DNA of 64,000 nt from Knufia peltigerae (Eukaryota; Ascomycota; Eurotiomycetes; Chaetothyriales; Trichomeriaceae), in NCBI GenBank assembly GCA_030247855.1, contig JAPDRN010000085.1, positions 62,001 through 126,000 on the forward strand, given 5' to 3'. The position numbers were made by a program, and so were the translations under genes. Position 1 is the first letter of the stretch; each line of letters begins with the position of its first letter. Of this stretch, positions 1 to 10,124 are shown piece after piece. The notes beneath the pieces were generated by a model. It was not told where the DNA came from and ran no database searches. It saw nothing but the letters and a program-made list of their open reading frames with translations.

Positions 1-353
1 CGCACTCAATAGTACGTCGTTTCCTCACCCGTTGTCCCCCAACCCTGCTTTCAAGTCTCTAGAGAGCTAACTACACAATATCTTACAGCATGGAATTGAT
101 TAGCAGTCCGAGGTTCGAGGACTATGACATAACATACCATGGTATGAATCGATGGGGTTTCTTGGGAAATGGATGGTCGATCAGAGATTATGACGGAAGC
201 GACATTACCTGGTTCTGGGGTCTGGTAGATGGTAAAGATAAGAAGGAGGAATACGAGCTTGACTGGAAGGAAGATACATCTGCTAGAAAGAGCGACCAGG
301 CGGCCATGGTCGACAAAGTGCAGGAAACGATCATTTCGCCCAATGCACTTTGA
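1..353 (+). CDS. Flavin-containing monooxygenase, C-terminal part (cut by window edge)
   Basis: Only the 3' end is present. I read exons <1..11 and 89..353 around an intron at 12-88 with a GTACGT donor, a gctaact branch point and a TTACAG acceptor. Joining them gives a frame reading ...RTQYMELISSPRFED, followed by NRWGFLGNG and DGSDITWFWG, and ending at a stop at 351-353. This resembles the C-terminal tail of fungal CzcO-like FAD monooxygenases (the 4-hydroxyacetophenone/sterigmatocystin StcW type), in which a similar tail follows the second Rossmann region. The dinucleotide-binding motifs lie outside the window, so BVMO versus ordinary FMO cannot be decided. The neighbour on the right is an SDR on the same strand, a common pairing for hydroxyl/ketone chemistry. 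Family assignment rests on recognition of the tail only. Confidence 0.6.
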
Positions 354-836
354 AATAGAACCGTCTAGGCCTTGACTCAATCTGCAGAGCTAGTCTTTAA
401 AACATGTGATGGGTTCAACCAATAGAGCATGATACTTTCACGGAGTCATGTCCACCAACGATCTCAAGGTGTTCATATGTCCGATAGATACCACCGACGA
501 AAACTGGTGGTCCCCACTTTTATAGCCGACTAGAACCATCTCTCGCCCCCAACTCGTCTTGAAGATCGTAATATCTAGACTGCAGTCTAAATCGGAATTC
601 CGTCGTGGTGCTGATGAAATTTGTGGTGGTCTTGCGGATAGTACATGTATTGTGAGGCGCCCCAGAAAACCGGTTGATACCATCCAGCGTTTGATGGCAG
701 GGAGGGGTTTCAACCCACCCGGACCGTTACTTTGACTGGACAATTGGATTTTGCTAAAAGAAGAGGCTGTGTCACCTATGCGCAGATAACTGTGTTTCCT
801 GTTCCAAGTACAAGCTTCAATTTTTTTCAATTCAAG
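354..836. other. Intergenic region between monooxygenase 3' end and SDR
   Basis: About 480 bp without a convincing gene. It should hold the 3' UTR of the partial monooxygenase and the promoter of the SDR starting at 837. Pyrimidine-rich sequence with a T-run lies just before the SDR ATG (about 819-830). Open frames here have no family features. Confidence 0.5.
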
Positions 837-1725
837 ATGCCTGGTCGCCAGTCTGCAATTGTGACCGGAGGGTCCTCAGGTATTGGGAAAGCCACAGCTC
901 ACAAGTTAGCTAGCCGTGGCATCAATGTCCTTGTGGCTGATATCAATATCACCGAAGGAGAACAAGTGTCAAAGGATCTGAAAGCCAAATATGGTGTCGA
1001 CTCTGCATTCGTCAAGCTTGACACTGCCGTGGAGGCAGATTGCATCAACATGGTCGACACGGTGGTGAAACTCTGGGGGCGGCTTGACTGGGCCTGCAAC
1101 TGTGCTGGCAAAGCTGAGATTCTCACTGACGGTGAGGAAGATGTGACAGAAAAAGTGTTTGACGAGTGAGTCAAATTCACCAGCCCACAGATCAGACAGA
1201 ACTGCTTAATAGAGACTGATGACCCCGAAAAATAGGATGTACCAAATCAACCAAAGAGGAACTTGGTTTTGTCAAAGATACGAAGCGGTTCAGATGCGAA
1301 AGCAAGAACCCCGAGTCATTACTTTGACGCCATCGGACAGAAAGGTCGAGACTCGAGGCTCCATCGTCAATATTTCTTCCGTGAATGGAATTGTGGGCTT
1401 GGGACAGCCTGGCTACTCATCTGCAAAGGCCGGGATCATTGCATTCACACGCACCGGATCTCAGTTCTATGGTAAAGACCTTATCCGTTTCAACTCTGTC
1501 CTTCCTGGATCTATCCGCACCGATGCAATGGTCAAATGGCTTGAGGAACTCCCGCCCGAGAAGAAGAAGTTTGTCTTGGAGTCACTTGTCAACTCGACTC
1601 CTCTGGCGAGGCAAGGTGCACCAGAAGAGCTAGCCAACGCCGTCTCTTACTTCCTGAGTGACGATAGCACATATGTCAATGGAACCACTTTGATAGTTGA
1701 CGGAGGTCTGATGGCTATCAAATAG
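837..1725 (+). CDS. Short-chain dehydrogenase/reductase (classical SDR)
   Basis: Two exons, 837..1165 and 1236..1725, give 272 aa. The intron has a GTGAGT donor and an AATAG acceptor, and the junction codes VFDEMYQIN. Residues near the N-terminus show the cofactor motif TGGSSGIG. An NNAG-like CNCAG is near residue 90, the active-site Ser lies in NISSVNG, and the catalytic Tyr/Lys pair lies in GYSSAKAG. PGSIRTDAM and the C-terminal IVDGGL are typical of NAD(P)(H)-dependent alcohol/ketone oxidoreductases. The upstream in-frame Met at 732 is less likely, because MPGRQSAIVTGG places the Rossmann fold directly at the N-terminus. Probable role is reversible oxidation of a hydroxyl made by the neighbouring P450 or a substrate of the neighbouring monooxygenase. 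Substrate unknown. Confidence 0.88.
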
Positions 1726-2246
1726 TAAACGTGTAGGTTTGTCAAAAATGGCCGTCTACTCGGAAATTACAGATGCGAATAGGTCAATACTTACATAAAT
1801 ATCTTCACTTCTACTGCTCCAGTCATCTGTTCTACCTAAATGAATGCCACAAGCTTCCTCCAATCAACCTTGTGAACATCCTCAGTCCCAGTTTGAAGGA
1901 GTGGCTCATCACCATGGGTTCTTTCCCATCGCCGATCCATGCTTCTACTACTTTAGAGAGCCTGGAGTGATCTACGATGCTGAAACTCCGGTGTTGGCTG
2001 GCAGCTGAGCACGGGGAACCTCCTTACACTTGTGCCTTTTAGAACCACCACCCTGTGGGGTGGCCCTTGGCTGTGACACTGTGGCAATCAGTAGTCCGGG
2101 GTAGTGTGGCGGAGCTGACTGATACAAAATAATGGTGGTCTCCGGAGCATATGCCACAATAACATTGACCAAATATGGATAAATGGGGGTTATCTGGATA
2201 TCAGTACACTTGCCGAACACCTATCCAACAAACAACCGTCGAAGAT
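1726..2246. other. Intergenic region with P450 promoter
   Basis: About 520 bp between the SDR stop and the P450 start. It contains a CTCCGGAG palindrome near 2140-2147, about 100 bp before the P450 ATG. I see no coding sequence with family features. Confidence 0.45.
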
Positions 2247-4427
2247 ATGGCTGGGTCAATACTGAGTGAAGGTCCTTCTTCACAGTTCCTGGGGCTCGTG
2301 ACCCAGAATCACGGTTCACTGCCTATAGTGATTCTGGCTTCACTCGTTGGGTATGTCCTCTTGAAGTCGATATATCGTGTATATTTCCATCCATTGGCAA
2401 AATACCCCGGTCCTTTCTGGGCCAAAGTCACCTCACTCTACGACTTCTATCAAGCATGGTCAGAGCATCGCGCGCATAACTTGCTGGCCCTTCATAGGAA
2501 ATATGGTAGGTGTTTCATCCCAATGTGACTGAGAACCCACAGATTACCAGAATAAACACTTACAAAATTGAACAGGTCCTATTGTTCGATATGCTCCCGA
2601 TAAACTCGTTTTCAATGAGCCTCAAGCATGGCAAGGTAACGTGTCCAACCTCGCACCAACCCATTTCTAGAAAAATTGAAATGTCACATTGACATAAAGC
2701 CTGCAGATATTTATGCATATAAAGCCAATGTTCGAAAGTCTGATCTGTCCATTGCATCGCAGTCGAACCCTGAATCCACAGATACCTTTAGTGAGTTGTA
2801 CAAGGAACCAGCTTTGAAGAAAAGGAAAGTCTTGTCCTATGGATTCTCTGAGAGCTCGCTGCGATCATTCGAGGGTAAGCAAGGCAACACACATAAGATA
2901 CCAGCAAAGTTGCTTTTTTTTCTGACTTGTGGACAGCCTACATGCTGGACCAGATCAACTTGTTTTGCCATCAACTCCTGAACCCTTCAAATGAAAAGGT
3001 CAAAGATATGTCGCTGTGGTTCAATTACCTATCGTACGATATCATGGGAGAAATGGTCTTTGGTCGAGGCTTCGGGATGCTCACAGATCCTTCATTGCGA
3101 TATATCTTGGAGCTCATCGATGCAACCGTTTTTTCTTATCTGTTGGTATGCTTTGCTCTTTCTTCCAGCAGCGACACCAGGATACTAACGCAGTTCCGAA
3201 GGGTGGCATCATACCTTGGCTACATAGGTCAGGGGTCATAACCTTGCTAATGCCTCGAATCTTCTTTGGGAGGAAAAGGTTCGTTGCTGAAGCAGGCAAG
3301 AGAATTACAGAAAGAATAAAGCTTGGCCCAGACGCTGAAGGGATAAATGGCCGAAAGGACTTTTTCCACTGGGTAAGGCTTTAGAGACCCCTGGACCATG
3401 TTCGAGAGGGAGCCCATGAGCTGACAGAGGATTGAAAAGCTACTCAATGGGAAAGACGAGAATGGTCAACCACTTCAACATGCACGCCTAGGTGCTGAAG
3501 GTGTTCTCTTAATTCTTGCGGGAAGCGACACAAGTTCTGCATGTAGGTTTGGGCATCGGGGCCACGATTACGAGGTATGATGACTGACGTTGAGCAACAG
3601 CATTGGCTGGAACCCTTTTCTATCTCATGCAACAACCAAGATGTCAGAAGAAACTACTGGAGGAGCTCGAGCGCACTTTCGATAACATTGATGAAATTCG
3701 ATTGGGTGACAAACTGACGAGTTGTGTATACCTGCGTGCGTGTGTCGATGAGGCACTTAGAATGGCCTCAGCAGGACCCGGAATCTCAGAAAGGACCGTT
3801 CTCAAGGTATGCAAGCCTCCCAAGCTGAGTTCCGCAATTGGGTCGCGACACTGATGAGACCTAATGAATCAGGGTGGGACAACGATCAATGGAGAATATT
3901 TCCCAGAAGGAGTAAGTTAACAACGTCTGAGATTCCTTTGTCGTCCACGATATTAACATAGCACTTACCTTTCCAGACCACGGTGGGCTCGGGTGGTTGG
4001 GCCTCAAGCTACAACGAAAAGTACATACAAGATTGTGAAAAGTATTGGCCTGAGCGTCATATACCGGGTGAAGAGTTTAGTGCAGAAGAGATTCAAATTG
4101 CCCGTAGTGCCTATTGGCCATTTGGACTTGGTGCGAGGAAATGTGTCGGGATGAAAGTCGCCCTAAACGAGTTACACCTCACCATTGCGAGACTGATATA
4201 CCTTCTCGAGCCGATTCCAGAAAAGCCTGAAGAGTTTCAAAAGAATTTCGAGATCTTGGATCATCAAAGTGAGTTCAGAGCTCTCTGTGCACAGCCCTGC
4301 AGGGCTATTTGCAGTGGCTAACATGCGCGTAGACCCGAAGAAGGTTGGCCCTTGGGCATCTTTCAAGCTTCGTCCTGGAAAGAAGCTTCCAGACCTGAAA
4401 CCAACACAAATGCAAGGGCATGATTAA
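2247..4427 (+). CDS. Cytochrome P450 monooxygenase (membrane-anchored, 10 exons)
   Basis: Exons 2247..2505, 2576..2635, 2707..2874, 2937..3145, 3202..3372, 3428..3542, 3601..3806, 3873..3911, 3977..4268 and 4333..4427 sum to 1614 nt (537 aa). An N-terminal hydrophobic anchor (LPIVILASLVGYVLL) is followed by the proline-rich hinge KYPGPFWAK. The I-helix is LAGSDTSSA, the ExxR is DEALR, the PERF-type motif is WPERH, and the heme-thiolate loop is FGLGARKCVG. All P450 landmarks are therefore intact. Exon ends were chosen by frame and donor/acceptor consensus; the least certain junction is exon 4/5 near 3146-3201. The protein should sit in the ER and use cytochrome P450 reductase, which is not in this window. 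The substrate is unknown. Between an SDR and a sugar-type transporter it fits a hydroxylation step in uptake-linked catabolism. Confidence 0.88.
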
Positions 4428-5268
4428 GCAGGTCCTAGGTGAGATCACAGACTCACGGAGATTGATAGAATCGAGCATCTGAGCCTATGACTTCGTAATT
4501 CGCAAGGAGATGATGGTATCCTACGAAGTGTTGACTGGATCACTAGAATGGTTTACAGATGAGTCTAGCTATATATGCTTCCTTCCAGGCGACCGTCCAT
4601 TTGAAAGTGTATATAGAGTGTTCCTATCAGGAAGAATTTATAAAGACAATCATGAAAGGAATTTTTTTTAGCATTGCCCGAGACCTTCCTCATGTTCATA
4701 GCGCATGTGTACAGTATAAGTGTGCTGGGAAACCGTTAATCTTGCCGACATTCCTAAGAATTACCCCCAAGGCTTATGTACTTAGATGCCAGTAGGTTGA
4801 AGTGTAGAGACAGAGGCTCCAGATATTTACAAAGCAGGACCACGCCCCGGCTGGACGTTGTTGCCAAGGCTAATACTCATCTATGCTAGCAACTTGTATG
4901 TGTCTTGGGCAGCAAAGACATCTGAACTGGACGATAGCAAAGTGCTCAAATCACAGAAAGTCCGATTTCGACATCTCTGTACCAACTAACTTCAAGTTAA
5001 TGAACATGGCAATCTGCATTTACCGGAGCGGCAGTGTGGTCAATACAGTTTGCAGCTAACTAACATCATGGGAAACAATTGGGTGGTCTGAAGTCCGGTC
5101 CACACGTGGTTGATGGGCCTTCCCCGTGGGGAACGCGCTGCGGGGCTTTTATCCCAGGCAGCTTGGTATATTTAGTCTCTGGCGTAGACGCTGTTTATCT
5201 GAGCGTCCGACAGCAAACTACGTCCTCAATCACTTCACCTTCGACTTGCGCTGTATACTCATTCTGTC
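4428..5268. promoter_or_regulatory. Intergenic region, promoter of sugar-type MFS gene
   Basis: About 840 bp with no recognisable gene. A TATA-like TATATTTA at about 5167-5174 lies roughly 100 bp upstream of the transporter ATG at 5269. Short open frames in the middle of the region show no domain features. Confidence 0.4.
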
Positions 5269-7015
5269 ATGGAGACTCCACGCGAAAAGAACGACACGAA
5301 CTCGTCGAAAGATGAAATCACCGAGGCCGAGTTCGAGAATCAGGAGGCTTACTATGTCCCGAAAACCCAGATGAGGAATGTCTGGTACGTCTTGATGGTC
5401 GGTATGGGACAGATCGCTGGAGGTGCAGCCAATGGAGTGATTGCCACGACGCTGGCCCAGCCGACTTTCGTGTCCAAAATGTCTCTCAACGGACCGGACG
5501 CGTTGTCGTTGATGGGAGGAACCAACGGCGCCTTCTACGCCGGTGGATTCGTCGGTGTCTTCTTTGCGGCGTGGTCGTGCGACACCTTTGGCCGTCGGAA
5601 ATGCATGTGGATTACGGGGATTCTGAACATCATCTCTTGCATCCTCTGCGCCGCCTCTGTCAACATTGGCATGTTCATTGCAGTCCGGTGAGTTGTAGAC
5701 TTGAGTGGAAGCATCAGATGTCAAATTCAAAGACCTGCTGACACCTTCTTTTGCTTGCGCGTTGCAGGTTCATCGCCGGTTTCGCAGCCTGCCAGTATGT
5801 GATGCAGACTCCTTTGTATCAATCTGAGATCGCGCCGCCTCATCTCAGAGGCCTTCTTGTCGGCACGTTCGGGATTTTCAACGTCCTGGGCTACAACATC
5901 GCAAATTGGTCGGGCGCCGGATTCTACCACCTGAAAAATTCCAACATTGCCTGGCGTATGATCTTTGTCATAGTCGGCGGACTGTCCATCATCCACATGG
6001 TCCTCATCTACTTCTGTCCAGAGTCCCCCAGGTGGCTCGTCATGAAGAACCGTGTGACTGAGGCAGAAGAGGTAATCCGACTCATCCACGGCGATAGCGG
6101 CGACGACAGATTTGTGAGGTTGGAAACTCTGCAGATCGAGCGTCAAGTTGCCACAGAGAGAGAGTACAACGTCTCGTATTTCCAGATGTTTGCTGACAAG
6201 AGATGGAGGCGGCGCACACTTCTGTGCTGTCTCATTGGAACCGTGGGCCAGGTGTGTGCTTTTGAAAAGTATCGTTTCTTGTTTAAACACTGTGCTAACT
6301 TAGCAATGCCCTCCTCTACAGTCCACTGGGGTCCTTGTTATCAACAACTATGGTCCATACTTTTACGCCCTTCTTGGGATGACTACCGAGCAGCAGCTTT
6401 ATCTGGCTGGTGGGTACGTCGCCCTGTCCATGACCGTCGCAATCATCGGGGCCTTTGGCATCGACAAACTCGGCCGAGTAAACTTGATGATCTGGGGCAT
6501 TGCGGGACAGGTGGTCATGCTGTGCATTGAGACGGCCATTGTCGCTCAATACGCAGGCACGACGAACCGATCCGCCAACATTGCAGGGATATGGGCATTC
6601 TTCATGTATTGTTTCGTCTACGGAATCAGCTGGGATTGTACCCCGTACGTCTATGTTGCCGAGATCATGCCCTCGCACCTACGGGCAAAGGGCGTAACCC
6701 TTTCCATCGGGTGCTTGTATCTGAGTGTATGCGCCCTCATCACGTAAGTACACTGGCAGCCTCGACGATGAGGTACATCTCACTAACCTGCGAAACTATA
6801 GTGGTGCATTGTATGCCTTTGGAGATATCGGATGGAAGTATTTCCTGGTCTTTATCTGCGCTGGTCCCGTGGGTGCTGGGCTCATATGGTGGTACGCACC
6901 AGAGACGAACGGTAAGACTTTGGAAGAGATTGGCGGACTATTTGGTGATGATCTCGCTATACCCGAGCTCCATGCAACAGATGAGTCTCATCTTGCCCAT
7001 AAAGCCGCAGCTTAA
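5269..7015 (+). CDS. MFS sugar-type transporter (2.A.1.1 family)
   Basis: Exons 5269..5687, 5768..6251, 6322..6743 and 6802..7015 give 512 aa, normal for fungal hexose/lactose permease-like proteins. The sequence shows a hydrophilic N-terminus, about 12 hydrophobic segments and the family signatures CPESPRWLV in the central loop and PETNGKTLEEI at the C-terminus. DTFGRRK after TM2 and DKLGRV after TM8 are the duplicated conserved loops. It is a plasma-membrane facilitator or proton symporter. Such transporters also carry non-sugars such as quinate, galacturonate and phenolics. In a cluster of oxidative catabolic enzymes it is a good candidate importer of the starting compound, which is inference. 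All four junctions keep the frame with good GT..AG signals. Confidence 0.88.
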
Positions 7016-7811
7016 GAGGCAAACAAGGCGGAGCGAATGGGATAATGAAGAAGCAGGGAGTAAAAACATTATGCTGCCACAGCGCTAAATATCGTTGTAT
7101 ACAACGTCAAACGAAACAGTGCTGTCAGGTGTATCTCTATCTCAGCAGGCCAGCACGTCTTTCACGAATTTTCTATCTCTGTTATACCTCACTAGAGCCA
7201 TTATTGTGATTCCACAATGTAATGCCCCAGAATATCTGTCATAGCCCGGGCTCTATGTGCGGCTATGGTCGATGTATCTTCGAAACTAGACTTGCCGTGT
7301 GGTGAGGAGTTGTCCTCGATGCTATGCCAGTGACCGGATATAAAGGCCCGAACGGCTAACAACACCCGAGCGAGGATTTGGCATAAGCTTCTTACTATTG
7401 TCGCTGATAACAGTGAAGGCAAGTTATCAAGCTCTCTGCTTTAGTAGTCAAGGAGCATATCAAGCTACATTTCCAAGGATTCTTTCGCTGTGACTGACTT
7501 TCATAAGCCCAACTAAATAGAAAATATTGAGCTTCAATGACAAGTTGTCCAGATCTTTTAAGTACTGACTTTACGTTACCCGAGGTTTAATAACTAAGAT
7601 GTTCTTCCTCCGGGCCCCCACACACACGGAGCGATCACCACGGAATTATGGAGTACCCTGGAATTGTGTGTTATAGTATCAGCGTGCTCCTTTGCTAACA
7701 CGGCCGTATGAACCCCATTCACCAACCCTATCCAATTTTGAGACGGATAACCACAAACTAAACAACTAAACAACTAAACTTGTCCCCTTTTTCAGAAAAG
7801 ACGGATTCTCG
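7016..7811. other. Intergenic region with SDR promoter
   Basis: About 800 bp. A single CCCGAGG element lies near 7576-7582, about 230 bp before the next ATG. The short open frame on the minus strand at 7201-7422 has no family features and is not called. Confidence 0.45.
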
Positions 7812-8664
7812 ATGGCCGACTTGGTAGGGAAGTCAATCGTCGTTACTGGTGGTGCATCCGGAATCGGGCTGGCCACTGTCGCCCAGCTGCTACGATTGAA
7901 AGCTAGAGTTGCAGTTGGGGATCTAGGACCAAGCCCTTCCGCGGGTCTGACAGAGCTGGTGGCACAAACAACAGACCAGGATCTCTTTTTCTACAAGCAG
8001 GTCGATGTCAGTAACCGTCCTAGCGTGGATGAGTTTATGCGCGCTGTCCTTCAGAGATTCGGCATGGTAGACGGTCTCATCAACAATGCCGGCATCTGTC
8101 CGAACGAGGGTGAAATGGCGACCGATGAAGTCTTTGACGCCATCATGGCGGTCAACCTGAAGGGGGTCTGGAATGTCGGCACGGAAGCCATTCGGATCAT
8201 GGCCAAGCAAGAATCTCGCGGCGTCATCGTTAATACCGCGAGCGACGCTGCGTTGAAAGGTATCAAGGGTCTTGCTGCTTACACGGCTTCGAAGCATGGG
8301 GTCCTGGGCCTCACGAGAGTTTGGTGCAAGGAATGGACGCCAAAAGGCATCAGAGTCAATGCCGTTGCCCCAGGTACGGACGGAAACCTCTTGCCCAGTG
8401 CCCTACCTAACCCAATTACCCTATTCAAGGACTGCTATTGACATTTGTCTGCATACAGGTGTGACTGATACACCCATGGTCGCGAAGATTGCTTCGGGGC
8501 ACACATCTGGAGAAGAAACGACGAAGCAATGGTTGCAGAATATTCCCATGGGAAGATTCGGTCAACCTGCGGAAATCGGCAGCGTGATTTGTTTCCTGTT
8601 GAGCAAGGAATCCAGTTTCATGAGCGGACAAGTGTTGAGGATCGGAGGCGGTGAAGGCGAATAA
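7812..8664 (+). CDS. Short-chain dehydrogenase/reductase (classical SDR)
   Basis: Two exons, 7812..8373 and 8459..8664, give 255 aa. The intron falls inside the conserved VAPG|VTDTP segment, with donor GTACGG and acceptor ATACAG. Residues show TGGASGIG (cofactor binding), INNAGIC, NTASDAALKG with the active-site Ser, and YTASKHG with the catalytic Tyr/Lys. The C-terminal SGQVLRIGGGEGE replaces the usual VDGG. It is a standard NAD(P)-dependent alcohol dehydrogenase/ketoreductase. Its 3' end faces the hydrolase gene at 8747-9598 across only 82 bp, so the two genes are convergent with very short 3' regions. Confidence 0.9.
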
Positions 8665-8746
8665 ATTGCCAACGATCCATCTCTACTATACTAGTCTAGA
8701 CGGAGTTTTATTTTATCACCAAGTCGAGCAGAGAGCACATAAAGTG

Positions 8747-9598
8747 CTAATAGACCCGGCCCATCTGTTCACTTCTTGAAAGACTAGTCACCCACTTTAG
8801 CAGCACCGGCGCAAGTTCATCGGGGTGGGTTTCGTTGTAGTATGTACCAGCTCCCGGGCATACATGGCTCGCATGTTGTGGATAGGCTGCGACGGCTCGT
8901 TCGTGAAGGCGGTATGCAGGATCTCTGTCTCCGCAGACGAAAAATATAGGACATTTGACCTTCGATATAGCTTCCACCGTGTTGTATGTGAAGATGGCTT
9001 CGTACCCCCAATTCCAGTTAGGACCTGCACGAAGCATGTCCACACATGATCGATGCATCACCTCGGCCGCGTTGGGGGCAGGCGTGTCATGCATCGAGTC
9101 CGGATAATTGTCCTTGATGCGGCTCCATGCCCACATCAGCTGGGTGCCCTTGGTGGATATGGGATTAGGTTTCGAAAGCTTTTCCCTGATTCGCTGTGTG
9201 TCATCCATTGAGCAAAAGTTAGGCCCGTTGGGAATATAAGATACCGTCCGAGTGGGTGCTTGAATGCACATCTCGGCAGCTGTTGAGACCCCCGTGTGAT
9301 GACCGAAGATGTGGAACTTTCCGACGTTTATGGCGCTCAATGCTTCCAACAACACTTCTGATATGTACATGATGGAAGGTTCACGAGTTGTCTTGAAGCT
9401 CTCGCCATAGTTGGGTGTGTCAAAAGCTATGCAAGGCCACTTGCCGTCGAGTTCTTCCATTAAAAGATCGAATGAGTGAGCTGAATCTGCTGTCATGTGG
9501 GTAAAGACGAGTGGAGGATGTTGGCCATGAATATTTCCAATGTAATGATAATGTAGCTGTCCGCCAGTGACATCAACATATGCTTTTCTGATTGGCAT
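8747..9598 (-). CDS. Alpha/beta hydrolase fold protein with GHHTG nucleophile elbow
   Basis: Intronless, 283 aa. The fold is clear: the N-terminal strand region reads VTGGQLHYHYIG, then FTHMTADSAHSFD around the oxyanion-hole region, AFDTPNYGES, the elbow FGHHTGVSTAAEM near residue 98, FVCGDRDPAY with the candidate acid, and NETHPDELAP with the candidate catalytic His. The nucleophile position of the GxSxG elbow is occupied by His (G-H-H-T-G) rather than Ser, Asp or Cys. Related MhpC/epoxide-hydrolase-like proteins with a GHHTG elbow do exist, but their chemistry is poorly known. It could be a lyase, a cofactor-free enzyme or a hydrolase of unusual mechanism. It is transcribed divergently from the TRI12-like transporter at 10125, sharing a 526-bp promoter. 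Confidence 0.85.
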   Translation of the reverse strand: MPIRKAYVDVTGGQLHYHYIGNIHGQHPPLVFTHMTADSAHSFDLLMEELDGKWPCIAFDTPNYGESFKTTREPSIMYISEVLLEALSAINVGKFHIFGHHTGVSTAAEMCIQAPTRTVSYIPNGPNFCSMDDTQRIREKLSKPNPISTKGTQLMWAWSRIKDNYPDSMHDTPAPNAAEVMHRSCVDMLRAGPNWNWGYEAIFTYNTVEAISKVKCPIFFVCGDRDPAYRLHERAVAAYPQHASHVCPGAGTYYNETHPDELAPVLLKWVTSLSRSEQMGRVY

Positions 9599-10124
9599 GG
9601 CTGGTTACCGCTCTGATATCAGGGTCGCTGATTATCTTGGTTTCTCTACATTAAAAGTCGGGCTTGGGCCACCGCGCAGTAAATATAATCTTCCAACACG
9701 TCTTTGGTGCCTCGGCATCAGCTGCGACGCCGATGAGCGTTCCCGGGGGTCTTCAACCAATGACGTTCATGCCGGGCGTCACGTTATGTAATCTCCCCGA
9801 GTTACCTGATCCAAGAATGAGGGTGCCATCTCACAACCGGCCTCGGATATACCTTAGTTGCTCGGATTTGTTAGCGTTGTTCCGAGATTTGCAGAGAACG
9901 CTAACAAATCCCATCATTGAGATATTGTATCCCCGAGTGACCTAGTGCGGCTGACTCCCACGTGGAGGGAGATTGCGGGTTAAACTCCCCGCAAAGTCCA
10001 TCTCCGGCGAAGGAGCCACTTCCCACACTAGCACAACGTCGTCCATAAATACAAGGTTCCCTGATTGGCATTCCCTATCATGTACGGTACTCTTTAACTC
10101 TTTCGGCACCAGTCACTGCATAAC
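9599..10124. promoter_or_regulatory. Divergent promoter with 15-bp inverted repeat and CTCGGA/TCCGAG elements
   Basis: Shared upstream region of the hydrolase (minus) and the TRI12-like transporter (plus). It contains a perfect inverted repeat (9864-9878 and 9897-9911). CCGAG-type elements lie at 9795-9801, 9841-9847, 9860-9866, 9880-9886 and 9931-9937, in both orientations. A TATA-like ATAAATA is near 10046. The CGG/CCG content would suit a Zn2Cys6 regulator; that is inference. Confidence 0.55.
9864..9911. repeat. Perfect 15-bp inverted repeat, 18-nt spacer
   Basis: Left arm GGATTTGTTAGCGTT at 9864-9878; right arm AACGCTAACAAATCC at 9897-9911. The arms are exact reverse complements. The spacer 9879-9896 contains TTCCGAG, and the left arm begins inside GCTCGGA, so a shorter CTCGGA/TCCGAG pair is nested in the structure. 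Confidence 0.9.
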
